Assembly: GCF_004912275.1 (NCBI RefSeq)
Contig: NZ_STGY01000071.1
Location: 1-64,000 of the forward strand
Direction: 5' to 3'
From: Glycomyces buryatensis
GTDB lineage: Bacteria > Actinomycetota > Actinomycetes > Mycobacteriales > Micromonosporaceae
DNA length: 64,000 nucleotides
Made by a program: the position numbers and the translations under genes. This document shows, piece by piece, positions 6,823 to 14,799 of the stretch. How positions within the stretch are numbered: the stretch's first letter is position 1; every line of letters starts with the position of its first letter. The notes beneath the pieces were generated by a model, which was not told the origin of the DNA, made no database searches, and was given only the letters and a program-made list of their open reading frames with translations.

Positions 6823-9147
6823 CTATCCGACTTCTGTAACAGTCTCCAATCTTCGGGTTCCCGGGTCCAGGTGCCGCGATTCCGTGACGGAAACCGTCAC
6901 GGTGCCGGCCACATCCGAGGCCGACCGAGCCAGGCGCAGTTCCAATTCCCCGGCCTCGACGGTCCACTCGCCGTCGGCACCGATGAGCGCGGCCTGGTCG
7001 ACGGGCATGGCAAAACGCGTCTCGGCGGCCTCGCCGGGCCCCAGGCGAAGCTTCGCGAAGCCGACCAATCGCTGCACGGGCCGGACCATGGTGGACACCG
7101 GATCGTGCAGGTACAACTGCACCACCTCCGCACCGGACCGGCCGCCCGCATTGCGCACCCGCACCGCGACCTCCACGGTCCCGTCGGGCGCGACCTCGGT
7201 GCCGGACAGCAGCCTCGGTGCGTCCCATTCGAACTCGGTGTACGACAGGCCGTGGCCGAAGGCGAACAGCGGTGTCGGGTCCACCGTGGATACGTTGCTG
7301 CGGCGGGCCAGTTCCGGTCCCAGGTAGGTGGCCGGGGGCGAGTCCGGCCGGGCCGGGACGCCCACGGGCAGGCGGCCCTCGGGCTCGGCGGACCCGGTGA
7401 GCACGGCACTGATCGCGCCCGCTCCCTCCTGGCCGGGCAGGAAGGCCTGGACGATCGCGGCGGCCGGGTGCTCCGCGCCGCTGTCGGCGGCCGCGCCGAG
7501 CGCATAGGGGCGACCGGAGATCACGACGACGACGGTGGGCGTGCCGGTCGCGAGCACCGCGTCCAGCAGCTCGCCCTGCTGTCCCGGCAGCGCGTGGCTG
7601 GCCGCGTCGCAGCCCTCGCCGGAGGTGCCGCGACCGAACAGGCCCGAGCGGTCCCCGACCGCGACGATCGCCAGTTCGGCGGCAGCGGCGGCGCGCACCG
7701 CAGCGGCGATGTCGGCGTCGGTCGTCTCCAGCACGGTCCCGGCCGCGACGTGCTCGATGACCGCTTCCGGCAGGTCGGCGGCCAAAGCGCCGGCGAGGGT
7801 GGCGATCTCGACGCCCATGTCCACGTGCGGATAGGGGTCGTCGGGGTCGAGGTCGTCGGCGTCGTTGCGGCCGTGGTGATTGGGGAAGGCGTAGCAGCCG
7901 AGCATGACGGCCTTGTCGGCGGCGACCGGGCCGACGAGGGCGATGCGTGCTGGTGCGGCCAGCGGCAGGATGCCGTCATTGGCCAGCAGCACGATCGAGC
8001 GGCGGGCGGCCTCGGCGGCAAGCGCGCGGGCACCGGGCGGGTCGAAGTCGACCTCGGTGGGCGCCTCGGGCAGCTCGTCCATAAGCCCCAGTTCGATCTT
8101 CTGGGTCAGCACCCGCTCGGCGGCCCGGTCGATGACGTCGACTTCGAGGCGGCCGGTGCCCACGGCGTCGATGAGCGGGTCGCCGTAGCAGTCCACGTTG
8201 GGCAGCTCGACGTCGACGCCGGCGGTCAGGGCCAGCGCGGCGGCGTCGCCACGACGTTCGGCGATGTGGTGGAGCGAGTCGAGGAAGTTGACGCCGAAGT
8301 AGTCGGCGACGACCGTGCCCTCGAATCCCCATTCGTCGCGCAGGATGCCGGTGAGCAGGCGCTGGTTGGCGTGGGAGGGGATGCCGTCGTTGGCGGCGTA
8401 GGAGGCCATGACGGAGCCGGCGCGGCCGATGCGGACGGCCATTTCGAAGGGCGTCAGGTAGGTCTCGGCGAGTTGGCGCTCACCGAGGTAGACCGGCCCG
8501 AAGTTGCGGGCGGCGTGGGAGGCCGAGTAGCCGGCGAAGTGCTTGAGGGTGGCGATAATGCCGGATTCCTGGAGTCCGGTGACGTAGGCGCTGCCGATGG
8601 TCCCGATCAGGTACGGGTCCTCACCCATGGTCTCCTCGGTTCGGCCCCAACGGGAGTCGGCGACGACGTCGAGCACGGGAGCGAGCCCCTGGTGGACGCC
8701 GACCTGCCGCATGGTGGCGCCGATCTGCCGGGCGACGGCGCCGATCAATTCGGGGTCGAAGGTCGCGCCCCAGGCCAGGGGCGTGGGGAAGATGGTGGCG
8801 CCGTGGGCCATGAAGCCGGCCAGGCACTCCTCGTGGACCAGTGCGGCGATGCCGAAACGGCTGTTGGCCTTGATCTTCTCCTGGAGGGCGGCCAATCTGG
8901 CCGCTCCGGCCTCCGGGTCGACGGGGGCCGATCCGAACGGCCGGGTCAGCTGCCCCAGTCCGTTGGCGATGACCTCGTCTTCGGAGTGTCCGATGCTCTG
9001 CTCGCTCTGATGCGGTGCCATGTCGCCCGCGTCGGAGTCGACGCCGCGCCACAGGCTCGCCAGTTGTGCGCATTTCTCTTCGAGGGTCATCCGCTTGACC
9101 AGCCCGGCGGCGCGCTCGGCGGCGCCAGAGGGGGTGTCGGTGTCCAT
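6823..9147 (-). CDS. Glycoside hydrolase family 3 (beta-glucosidase/beta-xylosidase type)
   Basis: 774 aa, no signal peptide, so probably intracellular. The ATG at 9147 is chosen for CGGAG 5 nt upstream and because the first conserved segment (RAAGLVKRMTLEEKCAQL) then starts at the usual place. Domains in order: GH3 N-terminal TIM barrel (about 15-330) with KHFAGYSA near residue 202 and the nucleophile region GFEGTVVADYFGV, nucleophile Asp282; GH3 C-terminal alpha/beta domain (about 370-590, RRSIVLLANDGILPL start, VVVISGRPYAL); and a C-terminal fibronectin III-like domain (about 640-735, EVVQLYLHDP). It hydrolyses terminal beta-linked sugars from imported oligosaccharides or glycosides. First gene of locus A; divergent LacI gene and operator boxes lie upstream. 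Confidence 0.93.
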   Translation of the reverse strand: MDTDTPSGAAERAAGLVKRMTLEEKCAQLASLWRGVDSDAGDMAPHQSEQSIGHSEDEVIANGLGQLTRPFGSAPVDPEAGAARLAALQEKIKANSRFGIAALVHEECLAGFMAHGATIFPTPLAWGATFDPELIGAVARQIGATMRQVGVHQGLAPVLDVVADSRWGRTEETMGEDPYLIGTIGSAYVTGLQESGIIATLKHFAGYSASHAARNFGPVYLGERQLAETYLTPFEMAVRIGRAGSVMASYAANDGIPSHANQRLLTGILRDEWGFEGTVVADYFGVNFLDSLHHIAERRGDAAALALTAGVDVELPNVDCYGDPLIDAVGTGRLEVDVIDRAAERVLTQKIELGLMDELPEAPTEVDFDPPGARALAAEAARRSIVLLANDGILPLAAPARIALVGPVAADKAVMLGCYAFPNHHGRNDADDLDPDDPYPHVDMGVEIATLAGALAADLPEAVIEHVAAGTVLETTDADIAAAVRAAAAAELAIVAVGDRSGLFGRGTSGEGCDAASHALPGQQGELLDAVLATGTPTVVVVISGRPYALGAAADSGAEHPAAAIVQAFLPGQEGAGAISAVLTGSAEPEGRLPVGVPARPDSPPATYLGPELARRSNVSTVDPTPLFAFGHGLSYTEFEWDAPRLLSGTEVAPDGTVEVAVRVRNAGGRSGAEVVQLYLHDPVSTMVRPVQRLVGFAKLRLGPGEAAETRFAMPVDQAALIGADGEWTVEAGELELRLARSASDVAGTVTVSVTESRHLDPGTRRLETVTEVG

Positions 9148-9418
9148 GCCACTCCGCTCAACGGCCCGGGGCCCTCTCCAGAGGGGTGGGCCCCGGCCGA
9201 TAGTTTCTGAAAATTTTTTGATCGATTTCGATACAGGTTTGCACACCATAACATTGATTACGCGGTACTTCTAGCACCAGTTGAGCGCCTAAATCCCATT
9301 GGTCAACCTCCATGAACCGGCAAACTATCCGAAAGTTTCGGCCACACTCCGAGAGGGTGCGGCCCCCGCTATAGGATGTTGCGATTACCGTGGAGAGCAC
9401 CGACTAGCTGGAGGACCC
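9148..9418. promoter_or_regulatory. Divergent promoter region of the GH3 operon and LacI gene
   Basis: 271 bp, clearly more AT-rich than its surroundings (for example the A/T-rich run at 9205-9220). It must carry both divergent promoters. A TATAGGAT -10-like box at 9370-9377 could serve the LacI gene. The palindrome at 9329-9341 and the imperfect GAAAATTTT at 9209-9217 look like operator sites. Confidence 0.6.
9329..9341. promoter_or_regulatory. GAAA-N-TTTC operator palindrome
   Basis: CCGAAAGTTTCGG is a perfect 6 bp inverted repeat around one base. Boxes of the form CGAA(A)-N-(T)TTCG are known as sites for LacI-family repressors of xylan and xyloside genes in Streptomyces (BxlR and the xylanase repressor). 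It lies about 80 bp before the LacI start and 180 bp before the GH3 start, so it may serve autoregulation and repression of the operon. Confidence 0.6.
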
Positions 9419-10444
9419 TTGACTGAAGCCGCACACGGGCGCGTCACCATCCGCGCCATCGCCGACGAGGCCGGCGTCAGCGTCCCCACCGTCTCCCGCG
9501 TCATCAACGGCCGCTCCGACGTCGCGCCCGAAACTCGCAAGCGCGTCGAGAACCTGCTGTCCGAGCGCGGCTACCAACCCCGTCGCTCCACCCGGGTTCC
9601 CAGTCGGGCCCGCCTGGTCGACCTGGTCTTCAACGAGCTGGACAGCCCCTGGGCCGTGGAGATCATCCGCGGCGTGGAGGACGCGGCCCACTCGGCCGGG
9701 GTCGGGACCGTGGTCTCGGCCGTCCATCGCCGCCGCGCCTCAACCGAGCAGTGGCTCGACAACCTGCGCACCCGCGCCTCGGACGGGGTCATCCTGGTCG
9801 TCTCCCAGCTGGCCTCCCCGATCCTGGAACAACTGCGGCATCTGCGGGTCCCGATGGTCGTGCTCGATCCGGCAGGAGGGCCCACCATGGACTCCCCCAC
9901 CATCGGCGCGACGAACTGGGCCGGCGGCCTCGCCGCCACCGAGCACCTCATTTCGCTGGGGCACCGCCGGATCGGCTTCATCCACGGCCCCAAGCAGGTG
10001 TTGTGCTCGCGAGCCCGCTTCGACGGCTATCGCGCGGCCCTGGAGGGCGCCGGCATTCCGATCGACACGTCGCTGATCTACCACGGCGACTTCTACCACC
10101 AGTCCGGCTTCGACGCCGCGACCGAGATGCTGGACGTCGCCGACCCGCCCACGGCGATCTTCGCCTCCTCGGACCAGATGGCCTTCGGCGCCTACGAGGC
10201 GATCCGCCGGCGCGGCCTGCGCATCCCCGAGCAGGTGAGCGTTGTCGGCTTCGATGACCTGCCCGAGTCGCGTTGGACCTCGCCTCCACTGACGACCGTC
10301 CGCCAACCACTGTCCGAAATGGGAGCCCTGGCGGCCAAGACCGTGCTCGACATGGCGGCGGGCAACGAGGTGGAATCGCCGAGGCTCGAACTGGCGACGG
10401 CAATGGTCGTCAGGGAGTCGACCGCCGCAATAACCCTCCCATAG
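9419..10444 (+). CDS. LacI-family transcriptional repressor of sugar locus A
   Basis: 341 aa. The TTG at 9419 has GGAGGA immediately upstream (9410-9415). N-terminal LacI helix-turn-helix plus hinge: VTIRAIADEAGVSVPTVSRVINGRSDV (about residues 8-34), then a periplasmic-binding-protein-like effector domain (about 65-335: LVDLVFNELDSPWAVEIIRG, GHRRIGFIHGP, FASSDQMAFGAYEAI, VVGFDDLPESRW). Such proteins leave DNA when a sugar binds. The divergent GH3 operon is the probable target and the palindromes at 9329-9341 and 6793-6806 the probable sites. Its effector should be the sugar handled by the GH3/oxidoreductase genes. Paralogue of the regulator at 47821. Confidence 0.95.
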   Translation: MTEAAHGRVTIRAIADEAGVSVPTVSRVINGRSDVAPETRKRVENLLSERGYQPRRSTRVPSRARLVDLVFNELDSPWAVEIIRGVEDAAHSAGVGTVVSAVHRRRASTEQWLDNLRTRASDGVILVVSQLASPILEQLRHLRVPMVVLDPAGGPTMDSPTIGATNWAGGLAATEHLISLGHRRIGFIHGPKQVLCSRARFDGYRAALEGAGIPIDTSLIYHGDFYHQSGFDAATEMLDVADPPTAIFASSDQMAFGAYEAIRRRGLRIPEQVSVVGFDDLPESRWTSPPLTTVRQPLSEMGALAAKTVLDMAAGNEVESPRLELATAMVVRESTAAITLP

Positions 10445-10492
10445 CGGAATTCAGGCATCCTTTTCACTCAATCGGCCAGATAGACTGGGGAT

Positions 10493-10723
10493 ATGGGCTC
10501 GCTGTCGCCCGCCGACCGGCTTCGGATGGCATTCGAAATGCACGAGGTCGGCCGCCGCATGTACATACAGAAACTCAAGCGCGCACGCAGCGGCCTCACC
10601 GAGCCCGAGCTGCGAGAAGAGCTGCTTCAATGGCTCCTGAACGCGCCCGGCGCTGAAAACGGCGACTACCCCGGCCCTCGTTCGCAGCGCCGCATAAGAA
10701 CGTGGTCGACCTGCTCGGGTTAG
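10493..10723 (+). CDS. Small conserved-looking hypothetical protein
   Basis: 76 aa: [16 protein letters not shown] then a predicted helix [19 protein letters not shown] and [20 protein letters not shown]. The pattern 'RLRxAFEM...R...P/L(S/T)EPELxxxLLxWL' recalls a family of small uncharacterised proteins of bacteria; I do not recognise a function. A TAGACT box at 10481-10486 lies 6 nt before the ATG, suggesting a leaderless message. Its 3' end overlaps the convergent bioB stop by 4 bp. The C-terminal ~15 residues ([14 protein letters not shown]) look unconserved. Confidence 0.6.
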   Translation: MGSLSPADRLRMAFEMHEVGRRMYIQKLKRARSGLTEPELREELLQWLLNAPGAENGDYPGPRSQRRIRTWSTCSG

Positions 10724-11787
10724 GCGTTCGGGGCGACCTCGGTGCCGGCGCCACGGCGGCGGACCTTCACCTGTTCGCGCACGGCCTCCGGGGCCTCTTC
10801 CAGTCCCAGCGGGACCAATCCGGCATCGGCGATGAGTTCGAGGTCGTCCTTGGCCGCCTGGCCCTCGCTCGTCAGGTAGTCGCCCAGGAAGATCGAGTTC
10901 ACGATCTGCAACGCCACGCCCTGCATGTGCCGCAAGTGAACCTCGCGCCCGGCCGCCAAGCGCACCTCGGCCGCCGGGTTCGCCAGCCGCACCATCGCCA
11001 GGATCCGGAGGCACTGGCGCGGGTCCAGCTCCCACTTGCCCTCCAGCGGCGTGCCGTCGAAGGACAGCAGGAAGTTCACCGGGATCGAGTCCGACCCGAT
11101 CTCGCGCAGCCCCAACGCGACCGCCACCAGGTCCGCGTGGCTCTCGCCCATCCCTGCGATCAGCCCCGAGCACGGCGACAACCCTGCCGCCCGCGCCGAG
11201 TTCACGGTGTCCACCCGGTCCGCGAACGTGTGCGTCGAGCAGATCTCCGCGTACTGGTCCTCGGAGGTGTTCAGGTTGTGGTTGTACGCGTCGGCCCCCA
11301 GATCGGCCAGCCGGTCGGCCTGCCCGTCCTTGAGCAGTCCCAGGCACGCGCACACCTCCACACCCGGAGCCGCGTTCTTCACCGCCGCAATCGTCTTGCC
11401 GACCCGCTCGACGTCCATATCGGTCGGACCGCGCCCGCTGGCCACCAGGCACACCCGGCTGGCCCCGCCCGACACCCCCGCGGCCGCCTGCTCGGCGGCC
11501 GCCTCAGGCGTCAGCCACGTGTACTTGAGCACATCCGCCTTCGAGCCCAGCCGCTGCGAACAGTAATTGCAGTCTTCAGGGCACAGACCGCTCTTCAGAT
11601 TCACCAGGTAGTTGAGCTTGACCTTGTTCCCGAAGTGACGGAACCGCAACCGCGCCGCGGCCGCGACCACGTCCATGAGCTCCGCGTCGGAGCTGGCCAG
11701 GACCGCTTCGAGATCCGCGGCGGACGGGGTCTCACCTGCGTCGGCAGCGTCGGACAGGCGATTCAGGACGTCATTCAGAGCTGGCAT
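10720..11787 (-). CDS. bioB: Biotin synthase
   Basis: Radical-SAM enzyme that inserts sulfur into dethiobiotin in the last step of biotin synthesis, in the cytoplasm. 355 aa from the ATG at 11787 ([11 protein letters not shown]); an in-frame GTG at 11805 would add six residues and neither has a clear Shine-Dalgarno sequence. The radical-SAM cluster motif CPEDCNYC is at residues 69-76 (Cys69, Cys73, Cys76). Other family segments are [39 protein letters not shown] (the [2Fe-2S] Cys and the substrate loop) and [13 protein letters not shown]. Last ~20 residues are basic and poorly conserved. It stands alone between two convergent/divergent genes; other biotin genes are not nearby. Confidence 0.97.
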   Translation of the reverse strand: MPALNDVLNRLSDAADAGETPSAADLEAVLASSDAELMDVVAAAARLRFRHFGNKVKLNYLVNLKSGLCPEDCNYCSQRLGSKADVLKYTWLTPEAAAEQAAAGVSGGASRVCLVASGRGPTDMDVERVGKTIAAVKNAAPGVEVCACLGLLKDGQADRLADLGADAYNHNLNTSEDQYAEICSTHTFADRVDTVNSARAAGLSPCSGLIAGMGESHADLVAVALGLREIGSDSIPVNFLLSFDGTPLEGKWELDPRQCLRILAMVRLANPAAEVRLAAGREVHLRHMQGVALQIVNSIFLGDYLTSEGQAAKDDLELIADAGLVPLGLEEAPEAVREQVKVRRRGAGTEVAPNA

Positions 11788-12009
11788 GGCAAGATCTTGC
11801 CACACCCGAGCGCCCGCCGACCTTTCGCATATTTGAGTGTTCGTCAGGCGGAAATGCCGTTTAGGTCACCCTCAGCCCTCACCGTCGGACTCTCGGTGCA
11901 CTTGCTAAATTGGATACTCGGTGCTGCGAAGAACGCGGCGGGCCGGTGGAGGTCCCCGCCTGCCCGCGTCTCGAATACCAATCCGCCCGAACCATTCGGA
12001 GAGCCAACC

Positions 12010-12951
12010 GTGCCGATCGCACCAGGACAGCCGGCGTTGATCGCCGTGGCAGTCGCCACCCTCTGGGCCGAACCATCGGCCCCCGGACCCGAAGACCGCC
12101 TCGCCTTGGGCGTCCCCTCCGCCATTCGCGAGTGGGTCGCCCGGCTCACCAACGAGATTCGCGCGCACGGGCTCAAGGGCCGGGTGCGCAGCCAGTGCCT
12201 GCTCGGCACCAGGGTGGAAGTTGAAACGATCGAAGACCAATGGGCCTACGTCAGCTGCACCGCGCAGCAGACCGCCGGGTGGGTTCCGATCGACCAGCTC
12301 GTCTACCCCGCCGAGGACGACTCGGCCGGGAAGGTGCACCTGGTGAGCGCCACCGCCACGGCCATCCGCGACGAACCGGGCGGCGACGTCGCCATTCCCG
12401 GTGTGACGCTTGGGACCCGGTTGCGAGTGGTCGGACCCGGCTACCGCGGCTGGCTGCCCGTGGCCCTGCCCGGGCCGAGGCAGCCCGGCTGGGTGCCGCA
12501 GCGCGACCTCGGCGCCGAACCGATCGACGAGGTCAAGCGCCCCAACCCGGCCACGGCGATGATCGCCGCCGGACTGGACGCGGTGAAGCTCGCGCAGCAG
12601 CTGCTGGAGATCCCCTACCTCCACGGCGGCGTGAGCGCCTACGGCATCGACGCCCCCGGTCTGGTGTGGATCGTCTACCGCCAGTTGGGCATCGACGTTC
12701 CCCGCTTCAACGATGCCCTGATGGAGACGGGCGAGTCGGTCGACTTCGACGAGCTGCACCCCGGCGACCTGATCTTCCTCGAACACGGCGGCGACAAGAA
12801 GATGCCGGCTATCGTGGCCGAGCGCGGCCAGACCGATCTGCCCGAGGTCATCTTCTCCTCCCCGGTCTACGGCAAGGTCGTCATCGAATCCCTCAAGCAC
12901 TCGGAACTGGGCCAGATCGCCTCCTGCCGCCGGATCCCGACCGGCCCCTAA
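12010..12951 (+). CDS. SH3b-SH3b-NlpC/P60-type protein lacking the catalytic residues
   Basis: 313 aa, no convincing signal peptide. The GTG at 12010 has GGAGAG about 6 nt upstream. Two bacterial SH3-like segments (about 50-110: GRVRSQCLLGTRVEVETIEDQW..AGWVPIDQL; 118-180: VHLVSATATAIRDEPGG..PGWVPQRDL) precede an NlpC/P60-like domain (about 195-310). This is the layout of YkfC-type gamma-D-glutamyl-diamino-acid endopeptidases. The segment YLHGGVSAYGIDAPGLVWIVYRQLGI aligns with the family's YLWGGxSxxGxDCSGLV, but the catalytic Cys-Ser is Ala-Pro, and no His follows the PGDLIFLEHGG strand where HVGIYIG is expected. It is therefore probably a non-catalytic cell-wall-peptide-binding or regulatory relative. 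Convergent with terC across a shared terminator. Confidence 0.82.
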   Translation: MPIAPGQPALIAVAVATLWAEPSAPGPEDRLALGVPSAIREWVARLTNEIRAHGLKGRVRSQCLLGTRVEVETIEDQWAYVSCTAQQTAGWVPIDQLVYPAEDDSAGKVHLVSATATAIRDEPGGDVAIPGVTLGTRLRVVGPGYRGWLPVALPGPRQPGWVPQRDLGAEPIDEVKRPNPATAMIAAGLDAVKLAQQLLEIPYLHGGVSAYGIDAPGLVWIVYRQLGIDVPRFNDALMETGESVDFDELHPGDLIFLEHGGDKKMPAIVAERGQTDLPEVIFSSPVYGKVVIESLKHSELGQIASCRRIPTGP

Positions 12952-13025
12952 CTGATCCGCCTTGCGCCGCAAGCCACTCGCGGCCCCCTCAAGGCCACTG
13001 AGACCCTTTCACTTCCACGTACGCG

Positions 13026-13070
13026 AAACGGCCCGCCACTTCCCTTATCGGGAAGCGACGGGCCGCTTTC
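13026..13070. terminator. Bidirectional terminator between the NlpC/P60-like gene and terC
   Basis: Near-perfect hairpin: ACGGCCCGCCACTTCCC pairs with GGGAAGCGACGGGCCG around TTATC, with CTTTC on the right and, read from the other strand, GTTTC on the left. It lies between two convergent genes and would stop both. Confidence 0.75.
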
Positions 13071-13088
13071 AAGCGTTCAGCGAGCCGT

Positions 13089-14171
13089 TCAGCGGTCTGA
13101 GCCGACACCCGCGGTCGCCGGAGCGGGACTCGAATCGACGTTCGCCTCCGCGAACAGCTGCCTCCAGGTCTTGCCCTGGCGGCGCAGGAGGATGTCGTTG
13201 GCGATCACCACGGACAAGAGCACGCCGGCGATGATGCCGAGCGACAGCGTGGTGGAGATGTGCGGCATCCATTCGATGTGATGGCCGCCGTTGATGAACG
13301 GCAGTTGGTTGTCGGCCAGGCCGTGGATGACCAGCTTGACGCCGATCCAGCCGAGGATCGCCGCCAGACCCAGCGACAGGAACTTCAGCGACTTCAGCAG
13401 TGCCGCCAGCAGGAAGTACAGCTGCCGCAGTCCGAACAGCGCGAAGATCGTCGCGGTCCACACCAGGTACGGCTCCTGCGTCAGTCCGAAGATCGCCGGG
13501 ATCGAGTCCAGCGCGAACAGGATGTCGGTCGAGCCGATGGCGAGCATCGCCAGCAGCAGCGGGGTCGCGTAGCGCAGCCCGTCGACGCGGGTCAGCAGCC
13601 TGCCGCCGTCGTATTCCTTGCTGACGCGCATCTTCGACTCGGCGAACTTCATGAATCTGTTGGGTTCGTACTCCTCGTCGTCGCCCTTCTCACGGAGCAG
13701 GCCCCAGGCCGTCCAGACGAGGATCGCGCCGAAGATCAGGAAGACCCAGCTGAAGCGCTCGACGAGGACGGAGCCCAGCGCGATGAAGATGCTACGCAAG
13801 GCGATCGAGAGCACGATGCCGACCAGGAGCACCCGCGACTGGAGCCGTTCGGGCACCCGGAAGGCCTGGATGATGAGGAGGAATACGAAGAGGTTGTCGA
13901 CCGACAACGCCTTCTCGGTGAGGAATCCGGCCAGGAACTGGCCGCCGAAGGTGCCGCCCTGCGTCAAGAAGATGATGGCGGCGAAGACGAAGGCGGAGGC
14001 GATGTAGACGCCTGACCAGATGGCCGCTTCACGCAGGCCGGGACGGTGGGGATTGCGGATCGCGCTGGTCAGATCCAGTACCACGACCGCCGCGAGCACG
14101 ACGAGAGTGAGGGCCCAGACCCAAGGTGGGAGTGCCAATGTGTTGCCTTCCGCATAACTCTGGATGGTCAC
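13089..14171 (-). CDS. TerC-family integral membrane protein (probable Mn2+ exporter)
   Basis: 360 aa polytopic membrane protein with about eight hydrophobic segments from residue 15 on (PPWVWALTLVVLAAVVVLDL; AIWSGVYIASAFVFAAIIFL and so on). TerC signatures: EKALSVDNLFVFLLI in the third/fourth segments and STDILFALDSIPAIFGLT later; their acidic residues form the presumed metal site. TerC proteins, such as MeeF/MeeY and Alx, export Mn2+, often to load secreted metalloproteins. A yybP-ykoY element directly precedes the gene, which strongly supports manganese as the substrate. The start is GTG at 14171 with GGGAGA upstream inside the riboswitch 3' end. The C-terminal 40 residues are hydrophilic and cytoplasmic. 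Confidence 0.92.
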   Translation of the reverse strand: MTIQSYAEGNTLALPPWVWALTLVVLAAVVVLDLTSAIRNPHRPGLREAAIWSGVYIASAFVFAAIIFLTQGGTFGGQFLAGFLTEKALSVDNLFVFLLIIQAFRVPERLQSRVLLVGIVLSIALRSIFIALGSVLVERFSWVFLIFGAILVWTAWGLLREKGDDEEYEPNRFMKFAESKMRVSKEYDGGRLLTRVDGLRYATPLLLAMLAIGSTDILFALDSIPAIFGLTQEPYLVWTATIFALFGLRQLYFLLAALLKSLKFLSLGLAAILGWIGVKLVIHGLADNQLPFINGGHHIEWMPHISTTLSLGIIAGVLLSVVIANDILLRRQGKTWRQLFAEANVDSSPAPATAGVGSDR

Positions 14172-14173
14172 AT

Positions 14174-14276
14174 GGTCTCTCCCGATCCGAGTGGATCAGC
14201 GTCACCGGAGACCGATGGCGGTCTCGTGCATTGACGACGACGCTAACAGCGAGTGTTCGCTGCGGGATACTCCCCA
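14174..14276 (-). promoter_or_regulatory. yybP-ykoY manganese riboswitch upstream of terC
   Basis: Read on the minus strand the leader begins GTGGGGAGTATCCC, has a hairpin CAGCGAACACTCGCTG, the conserved GTCGTCGTCAATG loop, and then ACCGCCATCGGTCTCC and GATCGGGAGAGACC just before the start codon. GGGGAGTA, CGTCGTCAA and the closing GGGAGAGACC are the hallmarks of the Mn2+-sensing yybP-ykoY class, and association with terC is typical. Recognition is by motif, not by a covariance search. The ribosome-binding site GGGAGA is within the 3' part, so control is probably at translation initiation. Confidence 0.82.
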
Positions 14277-14411
14277 CATACCTGATTTTGAACAATCAGA
14301 CTTATTGTGCCTGCCTGAAAGCCGACATGTCCTCCGTCAGATATGTGACTTCTCTCTCGAACATATGCCGGACGGAACGGTCACGTCAAGTGATCGTGAA
14401 AAGCTCCACTC

Positions 14412-14702
14412 ATGGTTCTCGAAGTCGCTGAAATCAAGATCACCCCAGGCCAAGAGGCGGCCTTCGCCGACGCGTACCGCTCCGCCAAGGACTTCGTCGC
14501 CGTCTCCCCCGGCCTTCGCTCGATCCGTATGACTCAGGGTGTCGAGAACCCGAGTCGCTTCGTGCTCCTCATCGAATGGGACTCCGTCGAGGCCCATGAG
14601 CAGGGATTCCGTGACACCGACCGGTTCCCCAAGTGGCGAGAGGCGATCGGCCCGTACTTCGCCCAGCCGCCGCTGGTTGAACACTTCGAGAACATTGAGT
14701 AG
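14412..14702 (+). CDS. Antibiotic biosynthesis monooxygenase (ABM)-domain protein
   Basis: 96 aa, a single ferredoxin-like ABM fold: MVLEVAEIKITPGQEAAFADAYRSAK at the N-terminus, then LRSIRMTQGVENPSRFVLLIEWDSVEAHE and a C-terminal FRDTDRFPKWREAIGPYF. This length and pattern are typical of stand-alone ABM proteins, dimeric enzymes that oxidise small aromatics or degrade haem (YgiN, IsdG relatives), but substrate-specific residues cannot be assigned. It is a single gene, convergent with uvrB, with no cluster context. Confidence 0.85.
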   Translation: MVLEVAEIKITPGQEAAFADAYRSAKDFVAVSPGLRSIRMTQGVENPSRFVLLIEWDSVEAHEQGFRDTDRFPKWREAIGPYFAQPPLVEHFENIE

Positions 14703-14799
14703 TGGCCGGCGGCGCTGACTGAGAAGTTCAGTTCCGATGTCGACTGACCAGCCTTCAGCGCGGTTCCGGGTCTCCCCGCAACCGCGCCATCGGCGTTTC

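Noticed and set aside
4660-9210. 1516-codon open frame on the + strand
   Set aside because: It lies opposite four well-supported minus-strand genes; its protein is Gly/Arg/Val-rich shadow sequence without domains, a typical effect of high GC third positions.
10702-12009. Long upstream extension of the NlpC/P60-like gene
   Set aside because: It is antisense to bioB; conserved SH3 sequence begins only after the GTG at 12010.
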